A stretch of DNA of 61,185 nt from Rubrivivax sp. (GTDB taxonomy: Bacteria; Pseudomonadota; Gammaproteobacteria; Burkholderiales; Burkholderiaceae_C), in NCBI GenBank assembly GCA_022842305.1, contig JALHPY010000010.1, positions 1 to 61,185 on the forward strand, given 5' to 3'. Under the pieces are notes generated by a model that was given only the letters and a program-made list of their open reading frames with translations, did not search any database and was not told where the DNA came from. The position numbers were made by a program, and so were the translations under genes. Of the stretch, positions 44,465 to 53,719 are shown piece after piece (within the stretch, counting starts at the first letter, position 1; each line of letters begins with the position of its first letter).

Positions 44465-44977
44465 ATGAAGACGCCGGCCGCGCGCGCCTTGGCCATCGGC
44501 GGGGGTACAGCCGCGCTGTTGGGTCTGTTGCACGTGCTGGGTGTGGGGCTGCCGCTGCTGCTGGCGCTGGCCGTGGTCGTGGCCGTGGTGACGCTGCTGC
44601 TGCCCTGGATCGCGGTGCGCTGGGCCGACGACTTGACGGCCGTGGTGCGCGGGCGCTTCTGGGCGCGCGAGCAGGGCCGCTTTCACAGTTTCGGCGGCGT
44701 GCCGCTGCAGATCGAGGACGACGGCCGCCAGGTCTGGATCGACGGCCAGGGCCTGATGCGGGCGTTGGGCCGGCGCGAACCCGAAGACGCGCTGGCCGCG
44801 CGCCACGCCGGCCAGTGGCGGCGCGATGCCCAGGGCGTGCTGATGTTGCGCGTCGACGCGGTGGTGCAGGTGCTGGCCTCGCGCAGCGGCCGCACCGAGC
44901 CACGCCAGCAGCGGTTGCGCCGCTATCTCGAGCGCGACGTGCTCCACCCGGCGCGCACGCGCCGCGAACGCCGCTAA
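44465..44977 (+). CDS. Small membrane-anchored hypothetical protein
   Basis: 170 residues. Two hydrophobic helices ([21 protein letters not shown] and [21 protein letters not shown]) precede a cytoplasmic domain. That domain reads [20 protein letters not shown], then [18 protein letters not shown] and [31 protein letters not shown]. The latter vaguely resembles a BRO-N/antirepressor-type DNA-binding domain, a weak guess. It lies 34 nt before parB on the same strand and may be co-transcribed with it. Confidence 0.65.
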   Translation: MKTPAARALAIGGGTAALLGLLHVLGVGLPLLLALAVVVAVVTLLLPWIAVRWADDLTAVVRGRFWAREQGRFHSFGGVPLQIEDDGRQVWIDGQGLMRALGRREPEDALAARHAGQWRRDAQGVLMLRVDAVVQVLASRSGRTEPRQQRLRRYLERDVLHPARTRRERR

Positions 44978-45011
44978 AGGCTGCTGCGGCGCGCTGACGG
45001 ACAATCGGCCG

Positions 45012-45896
45012 ATGGTGACGAAAAAACCCAAGGGCCTGGGGCTGGGCCTGGAAGCGCTGCTGGGCCCCAAGGTGAGCGACGCGCCGGCGGCGGCCGAAGG
45101 CCTGCCCGCCACCCTGTCGCTGGACCTGCTGCGCCCCGGCAAGTACCAGCCACGCACGCGCATGGACGAAGGCTCGCTGTACGAGCTGGCCGAAAGCATC
45201 AAGAACCAGGGCGTGATGCAGCCCATTCTGGTGCGCCCGCTGGACAGCGGCCGCTACGAGATCATCGCCGGCGAGCGCCGCTTCCGCGCCGCCCGCCTGG
45301 CCGGGTTGGACAGCGTGCCGGTGCTGGTCAAGGCCGTCAGCGACGAATCGGCCGCGGTGATGGCGCTGATCGAGAACATCCAGCGCGAAGACCTCAACGC
45401 GCTGGAAGAAGCGCAGGGCCTGCAGCGCCTGGTCACCGAGTTCAAGCTCACGCACGAGCAGGCGGCGCAGGCCGTGGGCCGCTCGCGCAGCGCGGCCAGC
45501 AACCTGCTGCGCCTGCTCAACCTGGCCGAACCGGTGCAGAAACTGCTGATGGCCGGCGACATCGAGATGGGCCACGCGCGCGCGCTGCTGGCGCTGCCCA
45601 CGGCGCAGCAGGTGATGGCGGGGCAGGAGATCGCCGCCAAGAAACTGAGCGTGCGCGAGGCCGAGAAGCTGGTGGCTCGCGCCGGCCGCGAGCCACCGGC
45701 CAAACCCGCGCCCAAACCGCGCTCGCGCGACGTGGTGCGGCTGGAAGAACTGCTGGCCGACCGGCTGACGGCTGCGGTCGAGATCCGCATCAAGCGCCGC
45801 ACGCGCCGCGGCGAGGCCGGCGAAGTGGCCATCGCCTTCGGCTCGCTGGAAGAGCTCAACGGCCTGCTGGAAAAGCTGGGCGCGGCCGAAAGCTGA
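45012..45896 (+). CDS. parB: Chromosome-partitioning protein ParB
   Basis: 294 residues. After a basic start ([15 protein letters not shown]) comes the ParB CTPase/nuclease-like domain with [22 protein letters not shown] motif, [12 protein letters not shown] and [15 protein letters not shown]. Next is the helix-turn-helix ([24 protein letters not shown]), followed by a C-terminal dimerisation domain. Family members load at parS and slide as a CTP-dependent clamp. Two parS sites lie 3-4 kb upstream in mnmG and rsmG. Confidence 0.96.
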   Translation: MVTKKPKGLGLGLEALLGPKVSDAPAAAEGLPATLSLDLLRPGKYQPRTRMDEGSLYELAESIKNQGVMQPILVRPLDSGRYEIIAGERRFRAARLAGLDSVPVLVKAVSDESAAVMALIENIQREDLNALEEAQGLQRLVTEFKLTHEQAAQAVGRSRSAASNLLRLLNLAEPVQKLLMAGDIEMGHARALLALPTAQQVMAGQEIAAKKLSVREAEKLVARAGREPPAKPAPKPRSRDVVRLEELLADRLTAAVEIRIKRRTRRGEAGEVAIAFGSLEELNGLLEKLGAAES

Positions 45897-45930
45897 AGGC
45901 CGGCCGGCCGGGCTTCAGGCTTCAGCGCGC

Positions 45931-47169
45931 CTATGCCCGCGCGCCGCCGCGCCGCGCCAGCCACAGCAGCGCCGCCGCCACCAGCGCGATGGGCAGCAGC
46001 GAGCCCAGGTTGAGCCAGGTCCAGCCCTGGGTGGTGACCAGCGCGCCAGAGGCGAACGAGCTCAGCGCCATGGTCCAGAAGACGCAGCTGTCCATCACGC
46101 CCTGGGCGCGGTTCTTTTCTTCGGGCCGGTAGGCCTGGTTCAGCAGCGTGGTGCCGCCGGTGTAGAGGAAGTTCCAGCCCACGCCCAGCGCGAACAGCGC
46201 CACCAGGAACTGCATCAGCTCCACCCCCGACAAGGCCACGGCCACGCACACCAGGTTGAGCGCCACGCCCATGCCCAGCACCGGCAGCACGCCGATGCGC
46301 CGGATCAGGTGGCCGGTGAAGAAGCTGGGCACGAACATGCCCAGCACGTGCCATTCCAGCACCAGCGCGGCCCGGTCGAAGGGGTGCTGGCACTGCTGCA
46401 TGGCGATGGGGGTGGCCGCCATCAGCAGGTTCATCACGCCATAGCCCAGCGCGGCGGCGATGACCGCCACCGCGAACACCGGCTGGCGCATCAGTTGGCG
46501 CGCACTTCGGCCCCGCGCCGCGCCCGGCAACGGCGGCGTGTGATCCGGGAAGCGGATGAAGCTCAGGGCCAGCAGCGAGCACCCGGCCACGCCCACCAGC
46601 GCCAGGTAGGCGCCGGCAAAGGGCACGGGCAGCCAGCCGCGTGCGGCGCTGGCCAGGTTGGGGCCGATAAAGGCCCCGGCCACGCCGCCGGCCAGCACCC
46701 AGGAAATGGCGCGCTCGCGCAGCGCCGGCGCCACCAGCTCGGGCCCGGCAAAGCGGTAGAGCGAGGCGTTGGCGCTGTAGAAGCCGCCGAAGACCGTGGC
46801 CGCCACCAGCAGCCAGAAGCTCTGGATGCTCACCGCCAGCGCGCACAGCGCCGACGCCAGCGCGGCCACCACCAGCCCGATCTGGAACGAACGCTTGCGC
46901 CCCAGCCGCGCCTGCAGCCGCGCCACCGGCATGGCCGACAGCGCCGCGCCCACCACGTAGCCGGTGACCGGCAGCGTGGCCATCCAGCCCAGCGGCGCCA
47001 GCGCCAGACCCACCAGGCCGTTGATGGCGATGAAGGTGACGTTGTTGGTCAGAAACAGCGCCTGGCAGACCGAGAGCAGCAGCAAGTTGATGTTCACCGC
47101 GCCGATGATCGCATCCGGCGGAACCTTTGCCGGGACGCGATGCTCCATTGCTGTGCATGCCGGCGTCAT
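45931..47169 (-). CDS. MFS transporter
   Basis: About 412 residues, 12 membrane helices (LLLLSVCQALFLTNNVTFIAI at the start; LPIALVAAALLWLARRGGARA at the end). The loop 2-3 motif is present as RLQARLGRKRSFQIG. Centrally it has VLEWHVLGMFVPSFFTGHLIRRIG, as in a YnfM/bacterial multidrug-type subgroup. Substrate unknown. ATG 47169 is chosen because GAGG sits 8 nt before it; ATG 47148 (MEHRV) is possible. It converges with parB (34 nt between stops). Confidence 0.87.
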   Translation of the reverse strand: MTPACTAMEHRVPAKVPPDAIIGAVNINLLLLSVCQALFLTNNVTFIAINGLVGLALAPLGWMATLPVTGYVVGAALSAMPVARLQARLGRKRSFQIGLVVAALASALCALAVSIQSFWLLVAATVFGGFYSANASLYRFAGPELVAPALRERAISWVLAGGVAGAFIGPNLASAARGWLPVPFAGAYLALVGVAGCSLLALSFIRFPDHTPPLPGAARGRSARQLMRQPVFAVAVIAAALGYGVMNLLMAATPIAMQQCQHPFDRAALVLEWHVLGMFVPSFFTGHLIRRIGVLPVLGMGVALNLVCVAVALSGVELMQFLVALFALGVGWNFLYTGGTTLLNQAYRPEEKNRAQGVMDSCVFWTMALSSFASGALVTTQGWTWLNLGSLLPIALVAAALLWLARRGGARA

Positions 47170-47484
47170 CGCCGCTGCCTCGTGGCGCGTTGAATCAGCT
47201 GCCACCTGCCATGGGGTGCCGGGGCACGCGTCTTGCGAACGACCTGACCGAGGGTTTGTTCACGCCACGGTCTACAGGGGCTCGCAACTGTTGCCGTGTC
47301 TTCCGGCGCGGCCGGGGGCAGAATGAATCTGGCTGATTTGAAGTGGCCGGCACGGTAGCCGGCAGCCGGAAAGCTCTGATGGAGTCTGGGCCCGTGAAGC
47401 CGGGACTTCATCAGAACTTCCCAGGTGCGGCTCAGGGGCAGGAGCGTCCTCCCCGCCGCACGCTGGTTGCCGGAGGCCGTACCC
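47170..47484. other. Intergenic region between divergent MFS and prkA genes
   Basis: 315 nt. It should hold both promoters. GGAGG at 47472-47476 is the prkA ribosome-binding site. The imperfect dyad CCGGCACGGTAGCCGG lies near 47348. No convincing sigma-54, sigma-S or terminator element was seen. Confidence 0.4.
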
Positions 47485-49407
47485 ATGGACGTCATCAGTC
47501 ATTTTGCCGCACGCTACGAGCGCACGCGCGAGGAAGAGCTCTCGCTCGAGGAATACCTTGCCGAGTGCAAGCGCAACCCACTGGCCTATGCCACCGCGGC
47601 CGAGCGCATGCTCAAGGCCATCGGCGAGCCGCAGACCGTGGACACGCGCAACGACCCGCGCCTCTCCCGCCTGTTCGCCAACAAGCTGATCAAGGTCTAC
47701 CCGGCCTTCGCCGAGTTCTACGGCATGGAAGACGCCATCGAGCAGGTGGTCAGCTACTTCCGCCACGGCGCGCAGGGGCTCGAAGAGAAGAAGCAGATCC
47801 TCTACCTGCTGGGCCCCGTGGGCGGCGGCAAGAGCAGCATCGCCGAGCGCCTGAAGCAGCTGATGCAGGACGTGCCCTTCTACGCCATCAAGGGCAGCCC
47901 GGTGAACGAGTCACCGCTGGGCCTGTTCGACGCGGTCGAGGACGGGCCCATCCTGGAAAGCGAATACGGCATCCCGACGCGCTACCTCAACCGCATTCTC
48001 AGCCCCTGGGCCGTGAAGCGGCTGGATGAGTTCGGCGGCGACATCCGCAAGTTCCGCGTCGTCAAGCGCCACCCCAGCATCCTCAAGCAGATCGGCATCA
48101 GCAAGACCGAGCCGGGTGACGAGAACAACCAGGACATCAGCAGCCTGGTGGGCAAGGTCGACATCCGCAAGCTCGAGACCTACAGCCAGGACGACCCCGA
48201 CGCCTACAGCTACAGCGGCGGCCTGTGCCTGGCCAACCAGGGGCTGCTGGAATTCGTCGAGATGTTCAAGGCGCCGATCAAGGTGCTGCACCCGCTGCTG
48301 ACGGCCACGCAGGAAGGCAACTTCAAGGGCACCGAAGGCTTCGGCGCCATTCCCTTCGACGGCATCGTGCTGGCGCACAGCAATGAAAGCGAATGGAAGG
48401 CCTTCCGCAACAACAAGAACAACGAGGCCTTCCTCGACCGCATCTACATCGTCAAGGTGCCCTACTGCCTGCGCGTCAGCGAAGAGGTGCACATCTACGA
48501 GAAGCTGCTGAAGAACAGCTCGCTGGCCAAGGCCACCTGCGCGCCCGGCACGCTGAAGATGATGAGCCAGTTCGGCATCCTGACGCGCCTGAAAGAGCCC
48601 GAGAACAGCAGCCTGTACAGCAAGATGCTGGTCTACGACGGCGAGAACCTGAAGGACACCGACCCGCGCGCCAAGAGCTACCAGGAGTACCGCGACTACG
48701 CCGGCGTGGACGAAGGCATGAGCGGCATCAGCACGCGCTTTGCCTACAAGATCATCAGCAAGGTCTTCAACTTCGACAGCACCGAAGTGGCGGCCAATCC
48801 GGTGCACCTGATGTACGTGCTCGAGCAGCAGATCGAGCGCGAGCAGTTCCCCAAGGAGACCGAGGACAAGTACGTCGGCTTCATCAAGGAGCTGCTGGCG
48901 CCGCGCTATGCCGAGTTCATCGGCAAGGAGATCCAGACCGCCTACCTCGAAAGTTACAGTGAGTACGGCCAGAACATCTTCGACCGTTACGTCACCTACG
49001 CCGACTACTGGATCCAGGACCACGAGTACCGCGACACCGACACCGGCGAAGTCTTCGACCGCGCCAGCCTGAACGGCGAACTCGAGAAGATCGAGAAGCC
49101 CGCGGGCATTGCCAACCCCAAGGATTTCCGCAACGAGATCGTCAACTTCGTGCTGCGCGCGCGCGCCAACAACCAGGGCAAGAACCCGGTGTGGACCAGC
49201 TACGAGAAGCTGCGCACGGTGATCGAGAAGAAGATGTTCAGCAACACCGAAGAGCTGTTGCCGGTGATCAGCTTCAACGCCAAGGCCAGCGCGGATGAGG
49301 CCAAGAAGCACGAGGACTTCGTGACGCGCATGGTGGCCAAGGGCTACACCAGCAAGCAGGTGCGCCTGCTGTGCGAGTGGTACCTGCGGGTTCGCAAGTC
49401 GAGCTGA
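47485..49407 (+). CDS. yeaG: PrkA-family serine protein kinase (YeaG)
   Basis: 640 residues, E. coli YeaG being of similar length. An AAA-like ATPase core has LLGPVGGGKSSIAERLKQLM (about 112-130) and later GFGAIPFDGIVLAHSNESEW and AFLDRIYIVKVPYCLRVSEE. The C-terminal kinase-like part ends KGYTSKQVRLLCEWYLRVRKSS. In enterobacteria YeaG works with YeaH in nitrogen starvation and stationary-phase survival. ATG 47485 has GGAGG 8 nt upstream and gives the family N-terminus MDVISHFAARYERTREEE. It heads the yeaG-yeaH-spoVR operon. Confidence 0.95.
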   Translation: MDVISHFAARYERTREEELSLEEYLAECKRNPLAYATAAERMLKAIGEPQTVDTRNDPRLSRLFANKLIKVYPAFAEFYGMEDAIEQVVSYFRHGAQGLEEKKQILYLLGPVGGGKSSIAERLKQLMQDVPFYAIKGSPVNESPLGLFDAVEDGPILESEYGIPTRYLNRILSPWAVKRLDEFGGDIRKFRVVKRHPSILKQIGISKTEPGDENNQDISSLVGKVDIRKLETYSQDDPDAYSYSGGLCLANQGLLEFVEMFKAPIKVLHPLLTATQEGNFKGTEGFGAIPFDGIVLAHSNESEWKAFRNNKNNEAFLDRIYIVKVPYCLRVSEEVHIYEKLLKNSSLAKATCAPGTLKMMSQFGILTRLKEPENSSLYSKMLVYDGENLKDTDPRAKSYQEYRDYAGVDEGMSGISTRFAYKIISKVFNFDSTEVAANPVHLMYVLEQQIEREQFPKETEDKYVGFIKELLAPRYAEFIGKEIQTAYLESYSEYGQNIFDRYVTYADYWIQDHEYRDTDTGEVFDRASLNGELEKIEKPAGIANPKDFRNEIVNFVLRARANNQGKNPVWTSYEKLRTVIEKKMFSNTEELLPVISFNAKASADEAKKHEDFVTRMVAKGYTSKQVRLLCEWYLRVRKSS

Positions 49408-49415
49408 AGCAGCGC

Positions 49416-50705
49416 ATGCAGCACATCGTCGATCGCCGCCTGGCCGGCAAGAACAAGTCGATAGGCAATCGCGAACGCTTCCTGCGCCGCCACAAAGAGC
49501 AGATCCGCGAGGCGGTCAAGCGCGCCATCGACGGCCGCGGCATCCGCGATGTCGAGCGCGGCGAGGACATCCACATCCCCAAGAAGGACCTCAGCGAGCC
49601 GGTGTTCGGCCACGGCCAGGGCGGCGTGCGCGAGACCGTGCACCCGGGCAATCAAGAGTACGTGCAGGGCGACCGCATCGAACGGCCGAAAGGGGGCGCA
49701 GGCGGCCAGGGCGCGGGCAAGGGCCAGGCCGGCGACCAGGGCGAGGGCGAGGACGAATTCGTCTTCGCGCTGAGCAAGGAAGAGTTCATGCAGGTCTTCT
49801 TCGAGGACCTGGCGCTGCCGCACCTGATCCGTACGCAGCTGGCGGCCGTGCCCGAGTGGAAGACCCACCGCGCTGGCTACAGCAGCGACGGCACGCCCAA
49901 CAACCTGCACGTGGTGCGCAGCATGCGCGGCGCCCTGGGCCGGCGCATCGCGCTGGGCGCGGGCTCGCGCCGCGAACTGCACGATCTGCAAGAAGAACTG
50001 GCGCAATGCCGCGCGGCGGCCCGGCCCGGCGACGCCGTGGCCGAGGCGCAGATCCAGGAACTGCTCGAGCGCATCAGCGCGCTGCGCGTGCGCATCGAAC
50101 GCATCCCCTACCTCGACCCCATAGACCTGCGCTACCGCAGCCGCGTGCGCGTGCCGGTGCCCACCAGCAAGGCGGTGATGTTCTGCCTGATGGACGTGTC
50201 GGGCTCGATGGACGAAGGCCGCAAGGAGCTGAGCAAGCGCTTCTTCATCCTGCTGTACCTGTTCCTGACGCGGCACTACGAGAAGATCGAGCTGGTCTTC
50301 ATCCGCCACCACACGCAGGCGCAAGAGGTGGACGAGCAGAACTTCTTCCACGCGCGCGAAACCGGCGGCACCGTGGTCAGCAGCGCGCTGGTGCTGATGG
50401 AAGAGATCATCAGGGCGCGCTACTCGCCGGCCGAGTGGAACATCTACGGCGCGCAGGCCAGCGACGGCGACAACTGGCACCACGACAGCGGCCGCTGCCG
50501 CGAGCTGCTGAACGACAAGATCCTGCCGCTGTGCCGGTACTTTGCCTATGTGCAGGTGGCCGAGGAAGAGCAGAACCTGTGGGAAGAGTACGCGCAGCTG
50601 CTGGGCCTGCACCGCCACTTTGCGATGCGCAAGGCCACCGAGGCCGCGCAGATCTACCCGGTGTTCCGCGACCTGTTCAAGAAAGAGGGAGCAAAGGCAG
50701 CATGA
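49416..50705 (+). CDS. yeaH: YeaH/DUF444 von Willebrand-type protein
   Basis: 429 residues. The start gives MQHIVDRRLAGKNKSIGNRE, matching E. coli YeaH (FIDRRLNGKNKS). A Gly/Gln-rich acidic linker lies near 90-115. The C-terminal half is a VWA-like domain with the MIDAS-type motif FCLMDVSGSMDEGRKELSKR. The ending TEAAQIYPVFRDLFKKE is typical. It is the usual partner of YeaG. The stop overlaps the spoVR start (ATGA), and 8 nt separate it from yeaG. Confidence 0.95.
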   Translation: MQHIVDRRLAGKNKSIGNRERFLRRHKEQIREAVKRAIDGRGIRDVERGEDIHIPKKDLSEPVFGHGQGGVRETVHPGNQEYVQGDRIERPKGGAGGQGAGKGQAGDQGEGEDEFVFALSKEEFMQVFFEDLALPHLIRTQLAAVPEWKTHRAGYSSDGTPNNLHVVRSMRGALGRRIALGAGSRRELHDLQEELAQCRAAARPGDAVAEAQIQELLERISALRVRIERIPYLDPIDLRYRSRVRVPVPTSKAVMFCLMDVSGSMDEGRKELSKRFFILLYLFLTRHYEKIELVFIRHHTQAQEVDEQNFFHARETGGTVVSSALVLMEEIIRARYSPAEWNIYGAQASDGDNWHHDSGRCRELLNDKILPLCRYFAYVQVAEEEQNLWEEYAQLLGLHRHFAMRKATEAAQIYPVFRDLFKKEGAKAA

Positions 50706-53482
50706 AGCTCCGCCCCATCGCGCTGGAACACCCCCTGCCGCTGCCCGAACGGCCGGCCGAGCACCTGCCCTCGCCCAGCGACTGGTCGTTCGAGCTGGTG
50801 GAGCGCTACCACCGCGTCATCCGCGACACGGCCGAGCGCTTCGGGCTGGACACCTATCCCAACCAGCTGGAGATCATCACCGCCGAGCAGATGATGGACG
50901 CCTACGCCAGCGTGGGCATGCCGGTGAACTATCGCCACTGGAGCTATGGCAAGGAGTTCATCGCGACGGAAAAGAACTACAAGCGCGGGCACATGGGGTT
51001 GGCGTACGAGATCGTCATCAACAGCAACCCCTGCATCAGCTACCTGATGGAAGAGAACACGCTGGCCATGCAGGCCCTCGTGATCGCCCACGCCGCCTAC
51101 GGCCACAACAGCTTCTTCAAGGGCAACTACCTGTTCCGCATGTGGACCGACGCGGCGTCCATCATCGACTACCTGGTCTACGCCAAGAACTACGTGGCGG
51201 CCTGCGAAGAGAAGCACGGCATGGACACGGTCGAGGCCTTTCTGGACAGCTGCCACGCGCTGTCCAACCACGGTGTGGACCGCTACCGCCGGCCCACGCG
51301 CAAGAGCCTGGCGCAAGAGCTCAGCGAGCGCATCGACCGCGAGGCCTATGCGCAACGCCAGGTCAACGACCTGTGGCGCACGCTGCCGCGCCGCATAGAG
51401 AAGGACGGCGCCGCGCCCGAGGCCAAGCGCTTCCCAGACGAACCGCAAGAGAACCTGCTTTACTTCATCGAGAAGAACGCGCCGCTGCTCGAACCCTGGC
51501 AGCGCGAGATCGTGCGCATCGTGCGCAAGGTGGCGCAGTACTTCTATCCGCAGCGCCAGACGCAGGTGATGAATGAAGGCTGGGCCTGCGTCACCGGCGA
51601 AACGCTGATCGTCACCAACGACGGACTGATGCCCGCGCAAGAGTTGGTGGACACGCAATTCAACGGCACCGTGGAAGACGGCAACCGCGTCGTCAACTGG
51701 TTCAGCCACCCGTGCAAACCGCGTGTGCGCCTGAGCACGCGCCACGGCTACGTGCTGCACGGCGGTGCCGACCACAAGATCTTCGTCGGCGACCGCTGGG
51801 TCGAGTTGCGTTCGCTGAAGGTGGGCGACCGGGTCGAGATCCGACGTGGGCAGGGCGTGTTTGCGCCCGTTGAGGTCGCCATCGACTACGACACCGCGTC
51901 GCGTCCCCGCCTGGCCGAGGTCTGCGCGCGCCACGGGGTGTCGATGCACACCTTCCTGAAGTGGCAGTCGCAGCACCGGCAACTGCGGGTGTCATCCGAG
52001 CACGCAGAGCGGCTGCAGGCCTGCCTGCTCGACTGGCAGGCCATCAAGGCCGACGACGCGCTGCCGCTGACGCTGCAGGACGCCAACGACCTGCCCCGCC
52101 GACCGGCCACGCTCAACGCCGACCTGGCCGAAGTGCTGGGCCAGCTCATCGGCGACGGCTTCGTCGAGACCTCGCATTCGGGGCGCATCAACCTCACCTC
52201 GCAGGACGCGCCGCTGCTGGACTTCTTCGAGCAGACGATGCAGGCGCAGTTCGGCCTGCAGGCGCAGCGGCGGCCCGACCGCAACCACTTCAACAGCACG
52301 GTCCACAGTGCTGCGTTGGCGCGTGTGCTGGTGAGCCACTTCGAGTTCGCCCAGGGGCTGGGCGCGGCCGGCCGCAAGACGGTGCCGCCCACGGTTCTGC
52401 GTTCGCCGGCCGCGGTGGTGTGCGCCTTCCTGCGCGGGCACTTCGACACCGACGGCTGCGTCTCGGTGGCTGACCGGCAGCTCATCCTGGTGAGCAAGAG
52501 CCTGGAGCTGCTGCGCACCGAGCAGTTGCTGTTGCTGAACCTGGGCATGGTCTGCTCGGTCAGGCCGCAGCGCGACGGCACGCACCGATTGGTGCTCACG
52601 GGTTCAGACCTGGCCCGGTATGCGGAACTCATCGGTTTCAGGCTGCCGGCCAAGCAGGCGGCCCTGCAGACGGTGCTGGACCAGACCCACCGCTTCCTGC
52701 GCAAGGACGACATGACCACCATCGAGAGCCTGGAGCAGGACGAGGGCCCCGTGGTGGACTTCAGTGTCGAGAACTCACACACCTACAAGGCGTCTTGCTT
52801 CATCAACCACAACTGCTTCTGGCACCACAAGCTGCTCAACACCATGTACGACGACGGCTTCCTGACCGACGGCGTGATGATCGAGTGGCTGACCTCGCAC
52901 ACCAACGTCATCTACCAGCCGCCGGTGGGCCACCGCGCCTACAGCGGCCTGAACCCGTATGCGCTGGGCTTTGCGATGTACACCGACATCAAGCGCATCT
53001 GCGAGGCGCCCACGGCCGAAGACCGCGAATGGTTCCCCGACATCGCCGGCAAGCCCTGGCTGCCGGTGCTGGACCACGCCATGCGCAACTTCAAGGACGA
53101 GAGCTTCATCGGCCAGTACCTCAGCCCCAAGCTGATGCGCGAGATGCGGCTGTTTGCCATCAACGACGACGCGTCCAAGCCCGAGCTGCAGGTCAGCGCC
53201 ATCCACGACGAGGCCGGCTACCGCCGCGTGCGCGAGGCGCTGAGCCACCAGTACGACCTGGGCTCGCGCGAGCCCAACATCCAGGTCTGGAACGTCAACC
53301 TGCGCGGCGACCGCAGCCTGACGCTGCGGCACTTCCAGCACAACGACCGGCCGCTGCACGACAGCGGGCAGGAAGTGCTGAAGCACGCGGCGCGGCTGTG
53401 GGGCTTTGGCGTGCAGCTGGAAAGCACCAACGCCAAGGGCGAGGTGACGAAGCGGTGGAGTGTGGCGGGGCCGACCGGCTGA
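50702..53482 (+). CDS. ycgB: SpoVR-family protein (YcgB) precursor interrupted by an intein
   Basis: 926 residues. Removing residues 296-704 leaves a 517-residue SpoVR protein of normal length. The N-extein has DWSFELVERYHRVI, ENTLAMQALVIAHAAYGHNS with conserved His, and ends at QVMNEGWA. The C-extein resumes CFWHHKLLNTMYDDGFLTDG and ends GVQLESTNAKGEVTKRW. Thus the highly conserved NEGWAxFWH segment is restored only after splicing. SpoVR/YcgB is the third member of the yeaG-yeaH-ycgB stress group; its activity is unknown. The ATG overlaps the yeaH stop. The frame stays open across the whole intein, so it is not a pseudogene. Confidence 0.95.
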   Translation: MKLRPIALEHPLPLPERPAEHLPSPSDWSFELVERYHRVIRDTAERFGLDTYPNQLEIITAEQMMDAYASVGMPVNYRHWSYGKEFIATEKNYKRGHMGLAYEIVINSNPCISYLMEENTLAMQALVIAHAAYGHNSFFKGNYLFRMWTDAASIIDYLVYAKNYVAACEEKHGMDTVEAFLDSCHALSNHGVDRYRRPTRKSLAQELSERIDREAYAQRQVNDLWRTLPRRIEKDGAAPEAKRFPDEPQENLLYFIEKNAPLLEPWQREIVRIVRKVAQYFYPQRQTQVMNEGWACVTGETLIVTNDGLMPAQELVDTQFNGTVEDGNRVVNWFSHPCKPRVRLSTRHGYVLHGGADHKIFVGDRWVELRSLKVGDRVEIRRGQGVFAPVEVAIDYDTASRPRLAEVCARHGVSMHTFLKWQSQHRQLRVSSEHAERLQACLLDWQAIKADDALPLTLQDANDLPRRPATLNADLAEVLGQLIGDGFVETSHSGRINLTSQDAPLLDFFEQTMQAQFGLQAQRRPDRNHFNSTVHSAALARVLVSHFEFAQGLGAAGRKTVPPTVLRSPAAVVCAFLRGHFDTDGCVSVADRQLILVSKSLELLRTEQLLLLNLGMVCSVRPQRDGTHRLVLTGSDLARYAELIGFRLPAKQAALQTVLDQTHRFLRKDDMTTIESLEQDEGPVVDFSVENSHTYKASCFINHNCFWHHKLLNTMYDDGFLTDGVMIEWLTSHTNVIYQPPVGHRAYSGLNPYALGFAMYTDIKRICEAPTAEDREWFPDIAGKPWLPVLDHAMRNFKDESFIGQYLSPKLMREMRLFAINDDASKPELQVSAIHDEAGYRRVREALSHQYDLGSREPNIQVWNVNLRGDRSLTLRHFQHNDRPLHDSGQEVLKHAARLWGFGVQLESTNAKGEVTKRWSVAGPTG
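51587..52813 (+). mobile_element. Intein with LAGLIDADG homing endonuclease in SpoVR
   Basis: 409 codons, in frame. Block A: CVTGETLIVTNDG with Cys1. Block B: HGGADHKIFVGDRW with the His, although the usual Thr of TxxH is Gly. Endonuclease motifs: VLGQLIGDGFVE and FLRGHFDTDGCVS, both with the metal-binding Asp. Block F: VVDFSVENSHTYKASCFI. Block G: HN followed by Cys as +1 residue. All residues for class 1 splicing (Cys1, His, penultimate His, terminal Asn, Cys+1) are present. The endonuclease core looks intact, so homing may still occur. Base composition resembles that of the host gene, pointing to long residence or transfer from a relative. Confidence 0.95.
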
Positions 53483-53719
53483 GCGGCTGCGCAGCCCCGC
53501 GCCCAGGGCCCGAGGGACGGCGGCGATGTGCCGCATCCGCGCTGCTCAGGCACGGGGTCGACTCTCCGATGTGCGCATCTTTCCGCTGGGAAGCGAAGTC
53601 GGCGCTGTCGGTGGGCCTTACGGCGCGCTGCGTCGAACCGGTGGGCCCTGTGTGATCCCAGTCCACCGGGCCGTGCGTCGCCGCTGGCCCGAGCTGCGCC
53701 CGGCGACTCGACCCGGCCC

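Noticed and set aside
47456..47470. CCGCACG-CTGG-TTGC before prkA, similar to a sigma-54 promoter.
   Set aside because: One base of the essential GG is lost, and the start site would fall 3 nt before the ATG, downstream of the evident GGAGG ribosome-binding site.
50702..53482. Reading the long SpoVR frame as a gene fusion or a frameshifted pseudogene.
   Set aside because: The inserted part has complete intein splicing blocks at both ends, and the joined flanks give a normal SpoVR sequence.
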